Source of the DNA: Paraphysoderma sedebokerense
Lineage: Eukaryota > Blastocladiomycota > Physodermatomycetes > Physodermatales > Physodermataceae
DNA: 64,000 bases
NCBI GenBank assembly: GCA_025602915.1
Contig: JAHLJZ010000019.1
Span: 62,001 to 126,000, forward strand
Reading direction: 5' to 3'
Both the position numbers and the translations under genes were made by a program. Below are positions 28,647 through 41,704 of the stretch, piece after piece. Numbering within the stretch: the stretch's first letter is position 1; each line of letters starts with the position of its first letter. The notes under the pieces were generated by a model. It worked only from the letters and a program-made list of their open reading frames with translations, had not been told where the DNA came from and did no database searches.

Positions 28647-29080
28647 GAGTTTGTCTAGGTCGGCTCCACGATTAAATTTACATGTACATTAGCTGTGTCT
28701 GATTAAATTTGTGAATATATATTGAGTAGCAAATCCGTGACTGTAGAAATGTCGATTCATGTAAAACTTTACGTGTCGATTGTTGTTGACAACATCCGAA
28801 GACGGAATTATCCTCCTGAAAGCTGCTGCAAAGTAATAACGCGGTTCGTGAATAAATTGCTACACCCGAAAACGTCTTCCGATTTCACTTCCATTTTAGT
28901 CAAACCATCGTCAATGAAACTTGCAATTCATTCGGATAGTCTACATGAACAGGCCGACAAAAGTCCATGTGCATTTAGATTAATAACCATCGATTGCTCA
29001 CCATTAGGTACATATTTCAATATTACAATGCTGAAGCTTCATTACATAGTCAACCAATATGATACATAATACCGCCTTCC
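28647..29080. other. Convergent 3' region, ABCC transporter / TIM9
   Basis: About 430 nt between two stop codons facing each other. It is A/T-rich with frames of no family resemblance, and should carry both 3' UTRs. Confidence 0.4.
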
Positions 29081-29592
29081 TACTGCGACTGTTGCTGTTG
29101 CTGGGCGGCTTCTTGCATTTGTGACTGCTGCAGCAATAAGTTTTGTTCGGCAAATCGTTGTCCTACTCTCTCTGAATGTTTTAAGAATTTCTCTACGCAA
29201 CGTGTTGTGCAAGTATCCTATTGTTTTACGAAGAGTTGAGTTGCCAATGCCAATAAATACAAATGGTTAGCTCGAAGGCCAAATCGTAAATCGGAATCCT
29301 CGCGACCTAGAACGGGACTCTGATGAGCAAAGATGAACGACATTACCTCTCGTGAACTTAATGCCTTTGATGTGAAATCATTTATGCAGTCGTTGAAACA
29401 TCGGTCTACTAATGATCCGTACAGCTTAAGGAAATCTTTCATCTACAGGACCCATTATCATTAGAATTCGGAGAACAGATGTCAGATTATACAAGGAGCT
29501 AATAGTAAGAAATGAGTTGAATGTACCTGCTTCTGCTCAATAATTTGAGCCATACGATTACGTTCGGCATTCGAGAGGTGTGAAAAGTCCAT
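29081..29592 (-). CDS. TIM9: Mitochondrial intermembrane-space chaperone Tim9
   Basis: Tim9 forms a hexamer with Tim10 that escorts hydrophobic carriers to the TIM22 translocase, so it serves proteins such as the SLC25 carrier encoded at 13.8 kb. Three exons on the minus strand: 29592-29527 ([20 protein letters not shown]...), an exon from 29442 ([19 protein letters not shown], then [12 protein letters not shown]) and a last exon ([20 protein letters not shown]). The twin CX3C motifs are complete (CFNDC and CTTRC), as needed for Mia40-driven folding. The C-terminus is Gln-rich (several QQQ) and longer than in yeast. It is divergent from RPN2; the shared 181-bp gap holds a CACGTG site. Confidence 0.95.
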
Positions 29593-29665
29593 CGTGCAAG
29601 TATAATTAAGAGGGACAGTGCATTCAATCCAGACTGTATCATTCTTAAGAGAGTTGCGTCAAAAT

Positions 29666-29671
29666 CACGTG
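29666..29671. promoter_or_regulatory. CACGTG E-box between TIM9 and RPN2
   Basis: The palindrome CACGTG (context ATCACGTGCT) lies 74 nt from the TIM9 start and about 100 nt from the RPN2 start. CACGTG is bound by bHLH factors such as Cbf1 and Tye7 in yeasts; a role here is inferred from position. Confidence 0.35.
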
Positions 29672-29773
29672 CTGGTTGCTGACTGTCATAAGGCAGAGTT
29701 ACAGGGTATGAACAGAACCATACCTATAGAGGAAGTGGTATTTCCATACTTACAACATATAAGCGAAAGGAAG

Positions 29774-31185
29774 ATGGTTTTATCTCATCATATGCTCTTC
29801 ATAATCGTCCTTCTGGCGTTCTCATGCTCGGCCCTTGTTCGTGCGTCTTTGAAGATAACTGACACCGTGGTTAGTCGGGTATCATCATCAGGAGAAACTT
29901 TGTCGTCTGAAAAGTGAGTAATCGACTCGGCCCCGTTCTGTTGATTTGATTTCCTTAAAAGCATTGCTTAGTCAAATCTAGTGTGGAATACGGATGCGCT
30001 TCGTCCTTGCGGACATTGTTTACATCCCATGTTCACGTCAACAAATACAAACTCTCATGTTCAGTTTTTCCTAACCATTTGTTTTTAATCATGACTTTTA
30101 CAATCGATTTCGATTTTAACGATTCTCCGCGTTTTGTGATCTATTAAACGGCCGAACTTCAACTGAATGTTAATTCTTATCAACGGTCTTTGCTACTTTC
30201 CGTCACTGCAGCCTCGCGTATCCGGCGAAACTGAAAACTGAATTCAAGATAACTCCTTCTGATGTTCTATCCGTAAAGTTTAAGTTGCAAGATACGTCCG
30301 CACAAACGCCACCTTCACCTAACCAAGTTATTCTGGTTGCGGAGTCGTTGAAAAGCCAACCAAACGGAGGCAAACATCAAGCCGTGTATTACCCAACGTC
30401 ATCCTCTAAAGGAGAATACTCGTTTGATTTGGTTCGTTCGATTTCAAGATTATGACAGAAGAGTGTGCCGTGTTGCATCTCATTCCCGCTTAACTGAAAT
30501 TGACGCCTGGCGAATTAGGATACATCTTCCAGTTCGGTGATCACCTTGTTCCGCAAACATCCTGGCAAATACAGTTTTTCCATCGCTGTCGGTTCTTTTC
30601 CTTCCTCCTCATCCTCGAATGAAGCAGCAGCAACTGCTGAAGCAATATATTATACCATTGGAACTTTGAATTTTGACATACCGGCCGAAAAGAAATCCGC
30701 TGGGTCCAAGAAAAAAGCAGAGGAAGTGTTTGCAGCAAATGAAGAGATTCGACATGTGTTTCCGAACGAGGAAAGAGCTGTTAAGCCAGTTCTGTCGATA
30801 GGATTCACTGGAGCAGTTTTGGCTCCTTGGTTGCTGTTTGCTGCTAGCGTATGTATCTTATCTCCATTGTATCCGTTCCATGCCGCTCCTTTCAGTATAT
30901 GGTAACATAGCTCTGTTCAATGTGTGTCTTGCTTCTCGCAAATCTCAGTACTTCAAGATTACTTCCAGCGCCAAATCACTTTCTATCTCTCTCTCTTTTC
31001 ATTCCCTGTTATTCGTTTGCGCTATCTCCGCATTCATGGTCCTATACTATTTGTACTGGGTAAATCTCAATATTTTTGAGACGTTAATGCTTTGGGTTCC
31101 ATTGGCGATTGTTACAGTGTTTGTGGGCCATGGCTCTTTAAAAAGAGTGGCGGAGGAGAGGTTAAGGAAGGAGAAGGGGCAATAG
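29774..31185 (+). CDS. SWP1: Oligosaccharyltransferase subunit ribophorin II (Swp1/RPN2)
   Basis: A subunit of the ER oligosaccharyltransferase that N-glycosylates nascent proteins. ATG at 29774 opens a signal peptide (MVLSHHMLFIIVLLAFSCSA). Lumenal exons follow: SLKITDTVVSRV, then LAYPAKLKTEFKITPSDVLSVKF, and YSFSIAVGSF...YTIGTLNFDIP. The C-terminal membrane region begins after RHVFPNEERAVKPVLS and has about three hydrophobic segments ending VGHGSLKRVAEERLRKEKGQ. The block of acidic linker, HxFP, and a first membrane helix with the pattern (S/G)FTGxVLxPWLLxFA is typical of ribophorin II. The lumenal part is short, as in yeast Swp1 and not as in mammalian RPN2. The stop is TAG at 31183-31185. 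Confidence 0.88.
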
Positions 31186-31818
31186 CGGCGTGCATATTGA
31201 AAGAACTTGACATGATTATTCCCGCTAGGATGTATATCACACAAATGTGAGGAATGAATATAAGTCAATGTACAATATTGGCGAGCCAGGTTTTGAAGAA
31301 TCGGTCGTCTTCCCTCACGTTTATAAATAAAAAAAATCTGTCTGTTGCTGTATATTTACAGTGCTTTGGCAGCAGCTAGAGACGTACTGTCACTGATTCT
31401 CCCACATCAGTGCTGTGGGCTGGTAGACTCATCCTCCATCCGAAAAAAGAAAGTGGAGCGTGCTAATCGGTTTAGGCCGAAATTGCGTGTTCCCTCATAG
31501 GTCAGATCAGGCTTGCAAGTTGCTGCCATCAGTGATTTATCCAACACCTTCAGCTAACTTTTCTGTTTGAGTATTTTGTTCACCCCAGATAATTTAACGA
31601 TCGGAAGAAGCCCAGTTTTATTATTAACAAAAAATCACACTTCCTTAATCGATTCGATAAGAGCCGTGTTCGCCTCCGTGGAGCGCTTCCTCAATCTCCG
31701 CAGGCATTTTGACTCGTTGACGTTTGCTCGGTGTATTCATTTGTCGTATCATTCGAGATATATATATACCCTCTGTCTCACTCTTCGGCCGTCGTCATCC
31801 TCGTCATCTTATCTAGCT
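31186..31818. other. Intergenic, 3' of RPN2 and promoter of NSF
   Basis: About 630 nt with no gene-like frame. A pyrimidine-rich stretch with a TATATATA run (about 31757-31766) lies just upstream of the NSF start. No repeat or RNA gene was recognised. Confidence 0.35.
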
Positions 31819-35176
<3,358 letters not shown>

Positions 35177-35465
35177 ATAGCGTATTGTAGTGTTCATTAC
35201 TGGAGGATACGCGTTGGGTTTTCTTAGTTTTCTTTTGGTCGCATGTCGCGATTTCCTGTTTGGCGAGCAAAGCGGAAGAGACAACCAATTTTGATGCTTT
35301 AGTTTATTCCATGTTACACCAATTCCTGGACAAAGTGGTAATTATTCATTGATGTCTTGATGCTGTAATATTTCGACATTTTTGTCTCGTAAACGGTGCT
35401 CGAAGAAGAAAAAACTTATTTAATAGAATATTAATCAAATTCGTTGATTGCTGTCGACAATATTT
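35177..35465. other. Convergent 3' region between NSF and a small minus-strand gene
   Basis: About 290 nt, A/T-rich, with overlapping frames that have no family resemblance. Confidence 0.35.
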
Positions 35466-35669
35466 CTACATTCTACGTCGGGGAATCTTACCGTCCCGCT
35501 GTTCGCGACCACAGTTGTATGGAATTCTCTTGATTCGCTGGGATGACGGAGAAGGAACATTGTGCCAGAGTGGCGTCATTCCGTTGTCACCTGACATCAC
35601 GTGTTCTTTCAAAAAGTCATGTGACTCATGATCAGGGAATTGTCGTTCCTCTTCAGCCCACTCCTCCAT
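35466..35669 (-). CDS. Hypothetical 67-residue basic protein
   Basis: A complete small frame with a real ATG at 35669 (MEEWAEEERQFPDHESHDF) and a stop at 35466. The N-terminal half is acidic and the C-terminal half is basic with a WHNVPSP motif and a final GKIPRRRM. It begins only 69 nt from the divergent OTUD5-like start, and its composition is unlike the random shadow frames nearby. I do not recognise the family; the small size and basic tail would suit a mitochondrial or ribosome-associated protein, but that is a guess. An extra upstream exon cannot be excluded. Confidence 0.45.
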   Translation of the reverse strand: MEEWAEEERQFPDHESHDFLKEHVMSGDNGMTPLWHNVPSPSSQRIKRIPYNCGREQRDGKIPRRRM

Positions 35670-35738
35670 TCCCTCCTTATGCCTTCATCAGTTTGAGTTG
35701 AAATAGAAAATTCAACACCACAACTAGATACAGTAAAA

Positions 35739-37213
35739 ATGTCGTCAACGATTAAGTCTTCATTCAGAAAGGACAATCTCGTTGCAACTGAATCCAAATT
35801 GCTGTTTGATGGAGAGTCCAGTCATGCCAGTACAGTCCAGACTCCAAAGAATTACAATGCTAACATTCCGATGCAGTCCACAGCTGCTCGAACAGAACCA
35901 AATACTCTTCCAGAATCCGACGATTGTGCTACGGTCAGTAATAATACCAAACGGCACATTGGATTCGTCCCTGTTCAAAGTCTGTCAGGCGAAAACCGTC
36001 CTCCTTCGGCTTCCTCTGTACGGTCGTTATCAGGTTCTTCCAGCTCATCTGCATTCAGCGATGCTAGGAAGTTGACAGATATCCCTGCGAGAAGAAGTTC
36101 GGCCAACAATTCAGCAAAGCTTTTATATGAATTGCCTGGGTCATCTTCTCCTGTCTCTGCATCTCCGACTGGTCGAAATGCCAGAGAGACTTCAGCTTTC
36201 AAAGCGACAACATCTGCTATTCCTGTTCCTCAGTATAATCCAAACAGACAAAGTAGTTCTCAATCGAATTATTCACCCTCTTCGCAATCTCGTACGAACT
36301 TGAAATCAAATTTGAAAACTAAATTTCAACCTTCTTTGAACTCTTCTCTTGAATCTGATTCCGCAGGCACAGACTATATGTCAGTTTCCACCAAACCATT
36401 AGCCATCTCAGTCAACCATCAAAGTATGAAATCACCAATGATGGGTGATTCAAAGTTTAGTAGGAATGAGATGATGAGTCCGAGTTTTAATTCGGTTGAT
36501 GAAGTTAAAAGAACGATGGAGTTACTAATGAACGACCAGGATTTGGAAGATCGAGAAGAAGAATTTGAACAAATATTACTTCAACTGAAGAATTGGGAGA
36601 TCAAAAAAGTAAAGAGCGATGGAAGCTGTTTATTCAGAGCTATTGGTATGTTAAAATGATAATCATTTCAAAATGCATCTGTCCAACCTGAAAGGTGCTA
36701 ACTATTTGTTTAGCCCACCAACTTTATTCAGATGAATCTCTCCATTCTATAATCCGTCAAGACTGCTGCGACTATTTAACCAAACACTCCACCTATTTCA
36801 GTGCCTTTGTAACCGACCCAATCGACAAGTACATCCAGCGTAAAAGGCAACCCAACGAGTTCGGCAATCATGTAGAAATTGTTGCTTTGGCTGCATGTTA
36901 CAAACGAACTATAGAAGTATACGAGTACAGTTTTGAACCTATTTTTGTGATCGATGGTGCTAAACATGAATTGAATAATCAAGATTCAAATGTCAACGAG
37001 AATGTCCAGGATTCCGAGAGACTGTCGGATGAAGAACCGATTCGATTAAGTTATCATGCCTCCAGTCATTATAATAGTTTGATTGCTAGTTCTACATTCA
37101 TGATGACGGACGATGAAGGTTCAGGCAATTTTGGTGAGCATGATGACACGCCGTTTTACAGTGACGTCCATAATAGCGCCGATGATGTCTACTCCATGAG
37201 TTTGGACGACTGA
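35739..37213 (+). CDS. OTU-domain deubiquitinase, OTUD5-like
   Basis: Two exons: 35739-36645 and 36714-37213, joined in the catalytic motif (RAI joined to AHQLY, donor GTATGT). The first 280 residues are disordered and Ser/Asn-rich. The OTU domain follows: WEIKKVKSDGSCLFRAI with the catalytic Asp and Cys (D-G-S-C), then HSIIRQDCCDYLTKHSTYF, YIQRKRQPNEFGNHVEIVALA, TIEVYEYSFEP and the catalytic His region RLSYHASSHYNSL. Order, spacing and the GNHVE block are those of the OTUD5 (DUBA) branch. It should cleave ubiquitin chains. In animal OTUD5 a phosphoserine just before the domain activates it; the Ser-rich leader here could serve similarly, but that is inference. Confidence 0.92.
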
Positions 37214-37640
37214 ACGAATTTCGATTTATTTATTTATGTGAATAACCTAACTGTTTGTCGGTAGTTTTGCTTTTACGGTTGATGTTACATCTCAATTTGA
37301 AGTCGTCGTTACGACGAGCATATCGCATTTGCAAGTATTTTTATACCCCTACTGAAAAACAAAAAAAATTGTTACAATATTTTTCTTGTTTGTTGCGAAT
37401 TTGTAAATACGTAAACCCGTTATCATGTACTGTAACTGCACACAAAAAAAATATATATTCTTGTTCTCTTTTTTAGAATTTATATGTACAAACAACATTA
37501 CGGCGATCACAAATGATAAGATATTTTATTACCCTTGAAATTTTCGAATACAATCCAAAATAATAGGGTTAACTTTACCAAATAACACTCCATCATCACG
37601 GATTCACGACAGGCACTTTCCAACGTCCACAACTCTCATG
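37214..37640. other. Convergent 3' region, OTUD5-like / NRK
   Basis: About 430 nt, very A/T-rich, between two facing stop codons. No further gene is seen. Confidence 0.4.
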
Positions 37641-39184
37641 CTACCTTGCATTACCCACTCCCCCATTCTGACAGCCAGTATTTCTGGTTTTACTTATCTC
37701 AACTATCCTCTCCACAACCCAATGATAAATCGTACCAACCACAATACCTACACTTTGCTCGATCAGCCTATTTCTATCCTCATCTGACAATCCGGCCAGC
37801 TCGCTCTCAGGCGGACCGTTAGAATCTATCACTAAGACATTCAAATCCTGCGAATTTGAAGTTTCGTGGGACGATGTATTAGGAGGAGATGTAGAGGGAG
37901 ATGGGTAATTGACTATACGCGCGTTATCATTACCGTTTCCAAATTGTTTGTGGAATTCTTGAAGAATGGGTGGACAGTAGGCACGACAAGGTGAATTCGA
38001 GCTGGAAGGTGGTAGAGCGGGTGAGAGCGAGGAAAGTGATAGGATGGTGTCGTTGTATTTCAAGTATGCCGGCCAGACGACATCGTCAAAGTACGTCGGT
38101 GGATCGGCCCAGAATTCACCTACAGGAATTGTCCGCGTTAGTTTTTTATAATGAACCAATATTGTACTGCTGATGAATAGGTTGATTATTAGTAAACAAC
38201 AGAAAGGAAACAGTTACCGTCACAACAGTCATAACCTGTTCTACATCCTCTCCGTCTTTTACACACTTCATAGCAAGCTTTCAAAAATACTCGAACATCG
38301 AGGTTCCTCAGTATTTCATAATCCTGAAACATCAAAAACCCGTCCACAATCACTACTACCAACTCTCTCTCTTCTCCCTCGTCTCCACTATTCCTCATTA
38401 TCCGATTCACACTTTCCAGCAACCCTTTTCCAACGTCAACATTCATTTTCTTCAACACTTTTTCTACTTCACCTTCTATATTCCGTTTCTTTCGTACACT
38501 TTCTTGTCCATCTTGACCTAACCTCCGTTCTTTAAATAATTTAGACAAAGAGTTTAATGAATGAATAGACCGGATTTGTTGTAACGTGGAGATAAAAGAC
38601 GGAATGTCCAGAGCGTCGGGGACGTCCCAGGATTGTTGTGCAGTGACTGGATCAACGGGTACAGATGAAGAAGGCTAAAATTTGTGTATTTTAGAGAATG
38701 ATAGTTGATTTAAATGTATGTAGAAGAGTATCAATACAATGAAAAATAAAAATGAGATGAGAAAGACGTGGTCAGGAATTAATCGTTGCGGCAGAAGAAG
38801 CAAGTACTACAAAGACTATATCTTGTAGTAACGCTACAGAGTTTGTTGAAAAAATTCATTCATTATCTTACCTTGAAAAAACTATCTTGTCGCAGAATAA
38901 ATGATTTGACGGGTTTTAATAACTGCACCAACAATTCGGTTGCCGTTGATTTACCTTTATCCACCATGCAAATTCCCCATGTTCAGTTGTTATTCATTTA
39001 ATTCCATACGTACAGTTTCGAATTAGTATAATAGTAATGAAACGAAACGACGGCCAGTACCGAAGTAAATTATCGATAATGACATGAAGACATTCAAGGA
39101 GAAATGGACGAAGACTATTACCGCTAGCACTGGATCCACCAATACCGACCAAGACGACATTTATGGGTGTATCAGTGGTGTCCA
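37641..39184 (-). CDS. NRK1: Nicotinamide riboside kinase-like P-loop kinase
   Basis: NRK phosphorylates nicotinamide riboside to NMN in NAD salvage. Four or more exons on the minus strand. ATG at 39184 gives MDTTDTPINVVLVGIGGSSASG, spliced to KSTATELLVQLL, so the Walker A is GGSSASGKST. Then FILRQDSFFK (the conserved D-S-F-F/Y of the substrate loop), WDVPDALDIPSF, VVVIVDGFLMF (Walker B-like), FLKACYEVCKRRRG with the lid arginines, and FWADPPTYFDDVVWPAYLKYN, the diagnostic NRK block. The lid holds an unusual cluster of cysteines (GCRTGYDCCDG). A long Ser/Asn/Pro-rich insert precedes the last helix (HWVVERIVEI), making the protein larger than animal NRK1 (about 200 residues). Confidence 0.85.
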
Positions 39185-39637
39185 TCAACAGAGATTTATA
39201 ATTAGAAATTCAGCGTTATTTCAGATGTAATTCAAGCAGCAAGGAACATCAAGAACCGCGAAGGAAAAGTCACGACAATTTGCTGGCGCAATGGATTATC
39301 GGATTCAAAATGAATCAAAATTTTATATGATCATTTTCACTGTTCGAAAAGCTGCACCTTGGTGAAACCTCACTTCCGATATTATTTGGTATATTCAATT
39401 CAACTGATCACTGAAACATTGCCTTGTAAAAAATAGTCAAATTGATAACACATGCCGATTAACACATCTGGGATGTCTATATTACTCCCGAAAATCCAAA
39501 CCCTTACTCTCCCTCGCATTGTCTATGTACAAGTCCTTAGTCAACAAACAGTGCTCTCTTTTTTTTCTATATAAGTTACAAATTACAACTGAAGAAATGA
39601 AACTCCATCAAAAAGGGGACAATTAAAAGGTAATACT
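39185..39637. other. Intergenic between NRK promoter and RNR2 3' end
   Basis: About 450 nt without a gene-like frame. It should hold the NRK promoter and the RNR2 3' UTR. Confidence 0.35.
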
Positions 39638-41132
39638 TTAAAAATCTTCATCAAGAGAGAACTGCATAGCGGCAGGGTCACGATTCATGACACCAGCTTT
39701 TTGATATTCACCGACACGCTTCTCAAAGAAGTTGGTCTTGCCTTGTAATGAAATCATATCCATGAAATCAAAAGGATTCTCCACTTTGTATTGTTTGGGA
39801 CAACCGAGAGAGACCAACAAACGGTCGGCAACAAATTCGATGTATCGTTTCATCAAATCGGCGTTCATGCCAATTAGCGCAACTGGGAGCGCATCGGTGA
39901 GGAATTCTTGTTCAATTTCGACAGCTTGGGTAATGATCTTGGTGATAGTTTCGGGGGAAGGTTTCTTGTTGAGAAGGCTGACGAGAAGACATGCAAAATC
40001 ACAATGAAGACCTTCGTCACGAGAAATGAGTTCGTTGGAGAAGGTGAGGCCGGGCATGAGTCCTCTCTTCTTGAGCCAGAAAATAGCGGCGAAAGAGCCG
40101 GAAAAGAAAATTCCTTCAACAGCGGCGAATGCGACGAGACGTTCACCGAAAGTGGAATTTTGATCTTCAATCCAGCGGCATGCCCAATCAGCTTTCTTCT
40201 GGATACAAGGAACTGATAAAACACGCGTTTGATTAGCATTCATATGAAAATTAAGTTGAATGAAAAATGCGAAGTACGTACTGTTGTCCAATGCATTGAA
40301 TAAATAATCTCTCTTTTCGCCGTCACGAATGTACGTGTCAATCAAAAGACTGTACATTTCGGAATGTATGTTTTCAATCATGATTTGGAATCCGTAAAAG
40401 CAGCGGGCTTCAGGGATTTGAACTTCTTGACTGAATCGTTCGACGAGATTCTCATTGACAATTCCATCGGAAGCAGCAAAAAATGCGAGGACATGAGAGA
40501 TAAAGTGTCTTTCATCGTCGTTGAGTTTGTTTTCCCAATCATGCGAATCTTTGGATAAATCAACTTCTTCGGCTGTCCAGAAGGAGGCTTCTGCCTTTTT
40601 GTACATTTGCCACACCTGTGTGGGAGAGACCGCCGATCAAAAAGTAACGGTGAAAAAGGAAATGTAAATTGATTAGTCAGTTGACAAATGCCCAGACGGT
40701 GTGTGCGTGTACGCGGTCAGCAAGGCGGCCGATGTGTGGGATACCCCAGGGAAAAATTCAATGCAAAGCACAAATGGATATGATCAAAACCCCCGAGGCA
40801 GTATTTTTCACTAGCATTCAGAAGGATACCTGCTAGGCAATAATGGAGGGAGAAGGAATCCAAACAGAGCAAAAAACACGTACTTCGTGATATTTGATCG
40901 GGAAGAGAACAAAACGAGACTTGTTTTCTTTCAAGATGGGTTCGTCCAACTCATCCTTTTTGAGAAGAGAGCGAATGGGTCCACGAATGGTGAATTCTTC
41001 CTTTTCTTGAGTGGTTTCTTCTTTGGCGGCCAACTTGTCAGTTATTTTTTCCGGCTTTGAGGGCGTGACGACAGTGAGATCGGACAAGAGGGAGGTGACC
41101 TTGGACTTGGTGGGTGTATCAGAGGAGAGCAT
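39638..41132 (-). CDS. RNR2: Ribonucleotide reductase small subunit (class Ia, R2)
   Basis: R2 carries the di-iron centre and tyrosyl radical that drive dNTP synthesis. ATG at 41132 gives [20 protein letters not shown]; exon 1 ends ...PIKYHE (donor GTACGT) and exon 2 starts [20 protein letters not shown], with the first iron ligand Asp. Other ligands and the radical Tyr are visible in [17 protein letters not shown], in [20 protein letters not shown], in [11 protein letters not shown] and in [11 protein letters not shown] second intron, 40213-40281 (69 nt), divides LFNALDN from [10 protein letters not shown] and contains no stop. The C-terminal peptide FSLDEDF, which docks on R1, is intact. 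All catalytic residues are present. The gene shares its upstream region with SHMT. Confidence 0.96.
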
Positions 41133-41261
41133 TGCTATTGCTGTTTATAGTACAAATGGCAAGAGTGAGCGTGGGAATGTGTTGTGTCTGTGTGCGGACG
41201 AGAGAGGAGGAACGAAGAGGAATCGAGGCGTGGGAAGGAAGGAATCCTCATCCGTGTTTTG

Positions 41262-41308
41262 TTGCCGGCAGACTTGCCACCTGTTGCCGGTAGAGTTGCC
41301 GTCTTGCC
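41262..41308. promoter_or_regulatory. Cluster of five TTGCC motifs in the RNR2/SHMT divergent region
   Basis: TTGCC occurs at 41262, 41274, 41284, 41296 and 41304 on the plus strand, two of them as GTTGCCGG. The cluster lies 130-176 nt upstream of the RNR2 start codon and about 400 nt from the SHMT start. Regular, closely spaced short motifs in a divergent promoter suggest an array of binding sites; no known factor is claimed. Confidence 0.35.
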
Positions 41309-41704
41309 ATTCGCAATCGCTCTGTCGGTCTATATTAAATAAGCAATGAATAAATCATTTAGCAATGGTCTACGACAGTCAATTCTTTAATTTCATAGTG
41401 GGTGAATAAAAGCGGCATTATAAGCTGCAGTTCCATTCTGATTCATTTTTTGTCATGAGTATGAAATGAGTATGAAATGACTCTAATATAAATTATACAG
41501 TCTATATTGAGAACAATCGAATTGCACTAATGCAGCAATAAATATAAAGTATCAATCAATTGCACAATTTTGATCCTCTGATCAAGCACACGAAATCTTT
41601 TCCCGGTTGAAAACTCGCTGCCGTTTTCATCATACTTAGTCCGCTGTCTTTAGATACTTTTATCAACCGTGACATCTTTATTTTATATCCCATAGAAGAG
41701 ACCA

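Noticed and set aside
40213-40281. Continuous RNR2 frame through 40213-40281 as true coding sequence
   Set aside because: R2 proteins have no insertion at this conserved site and the segment has clear intron ends, so it is an intron that happens to be open.
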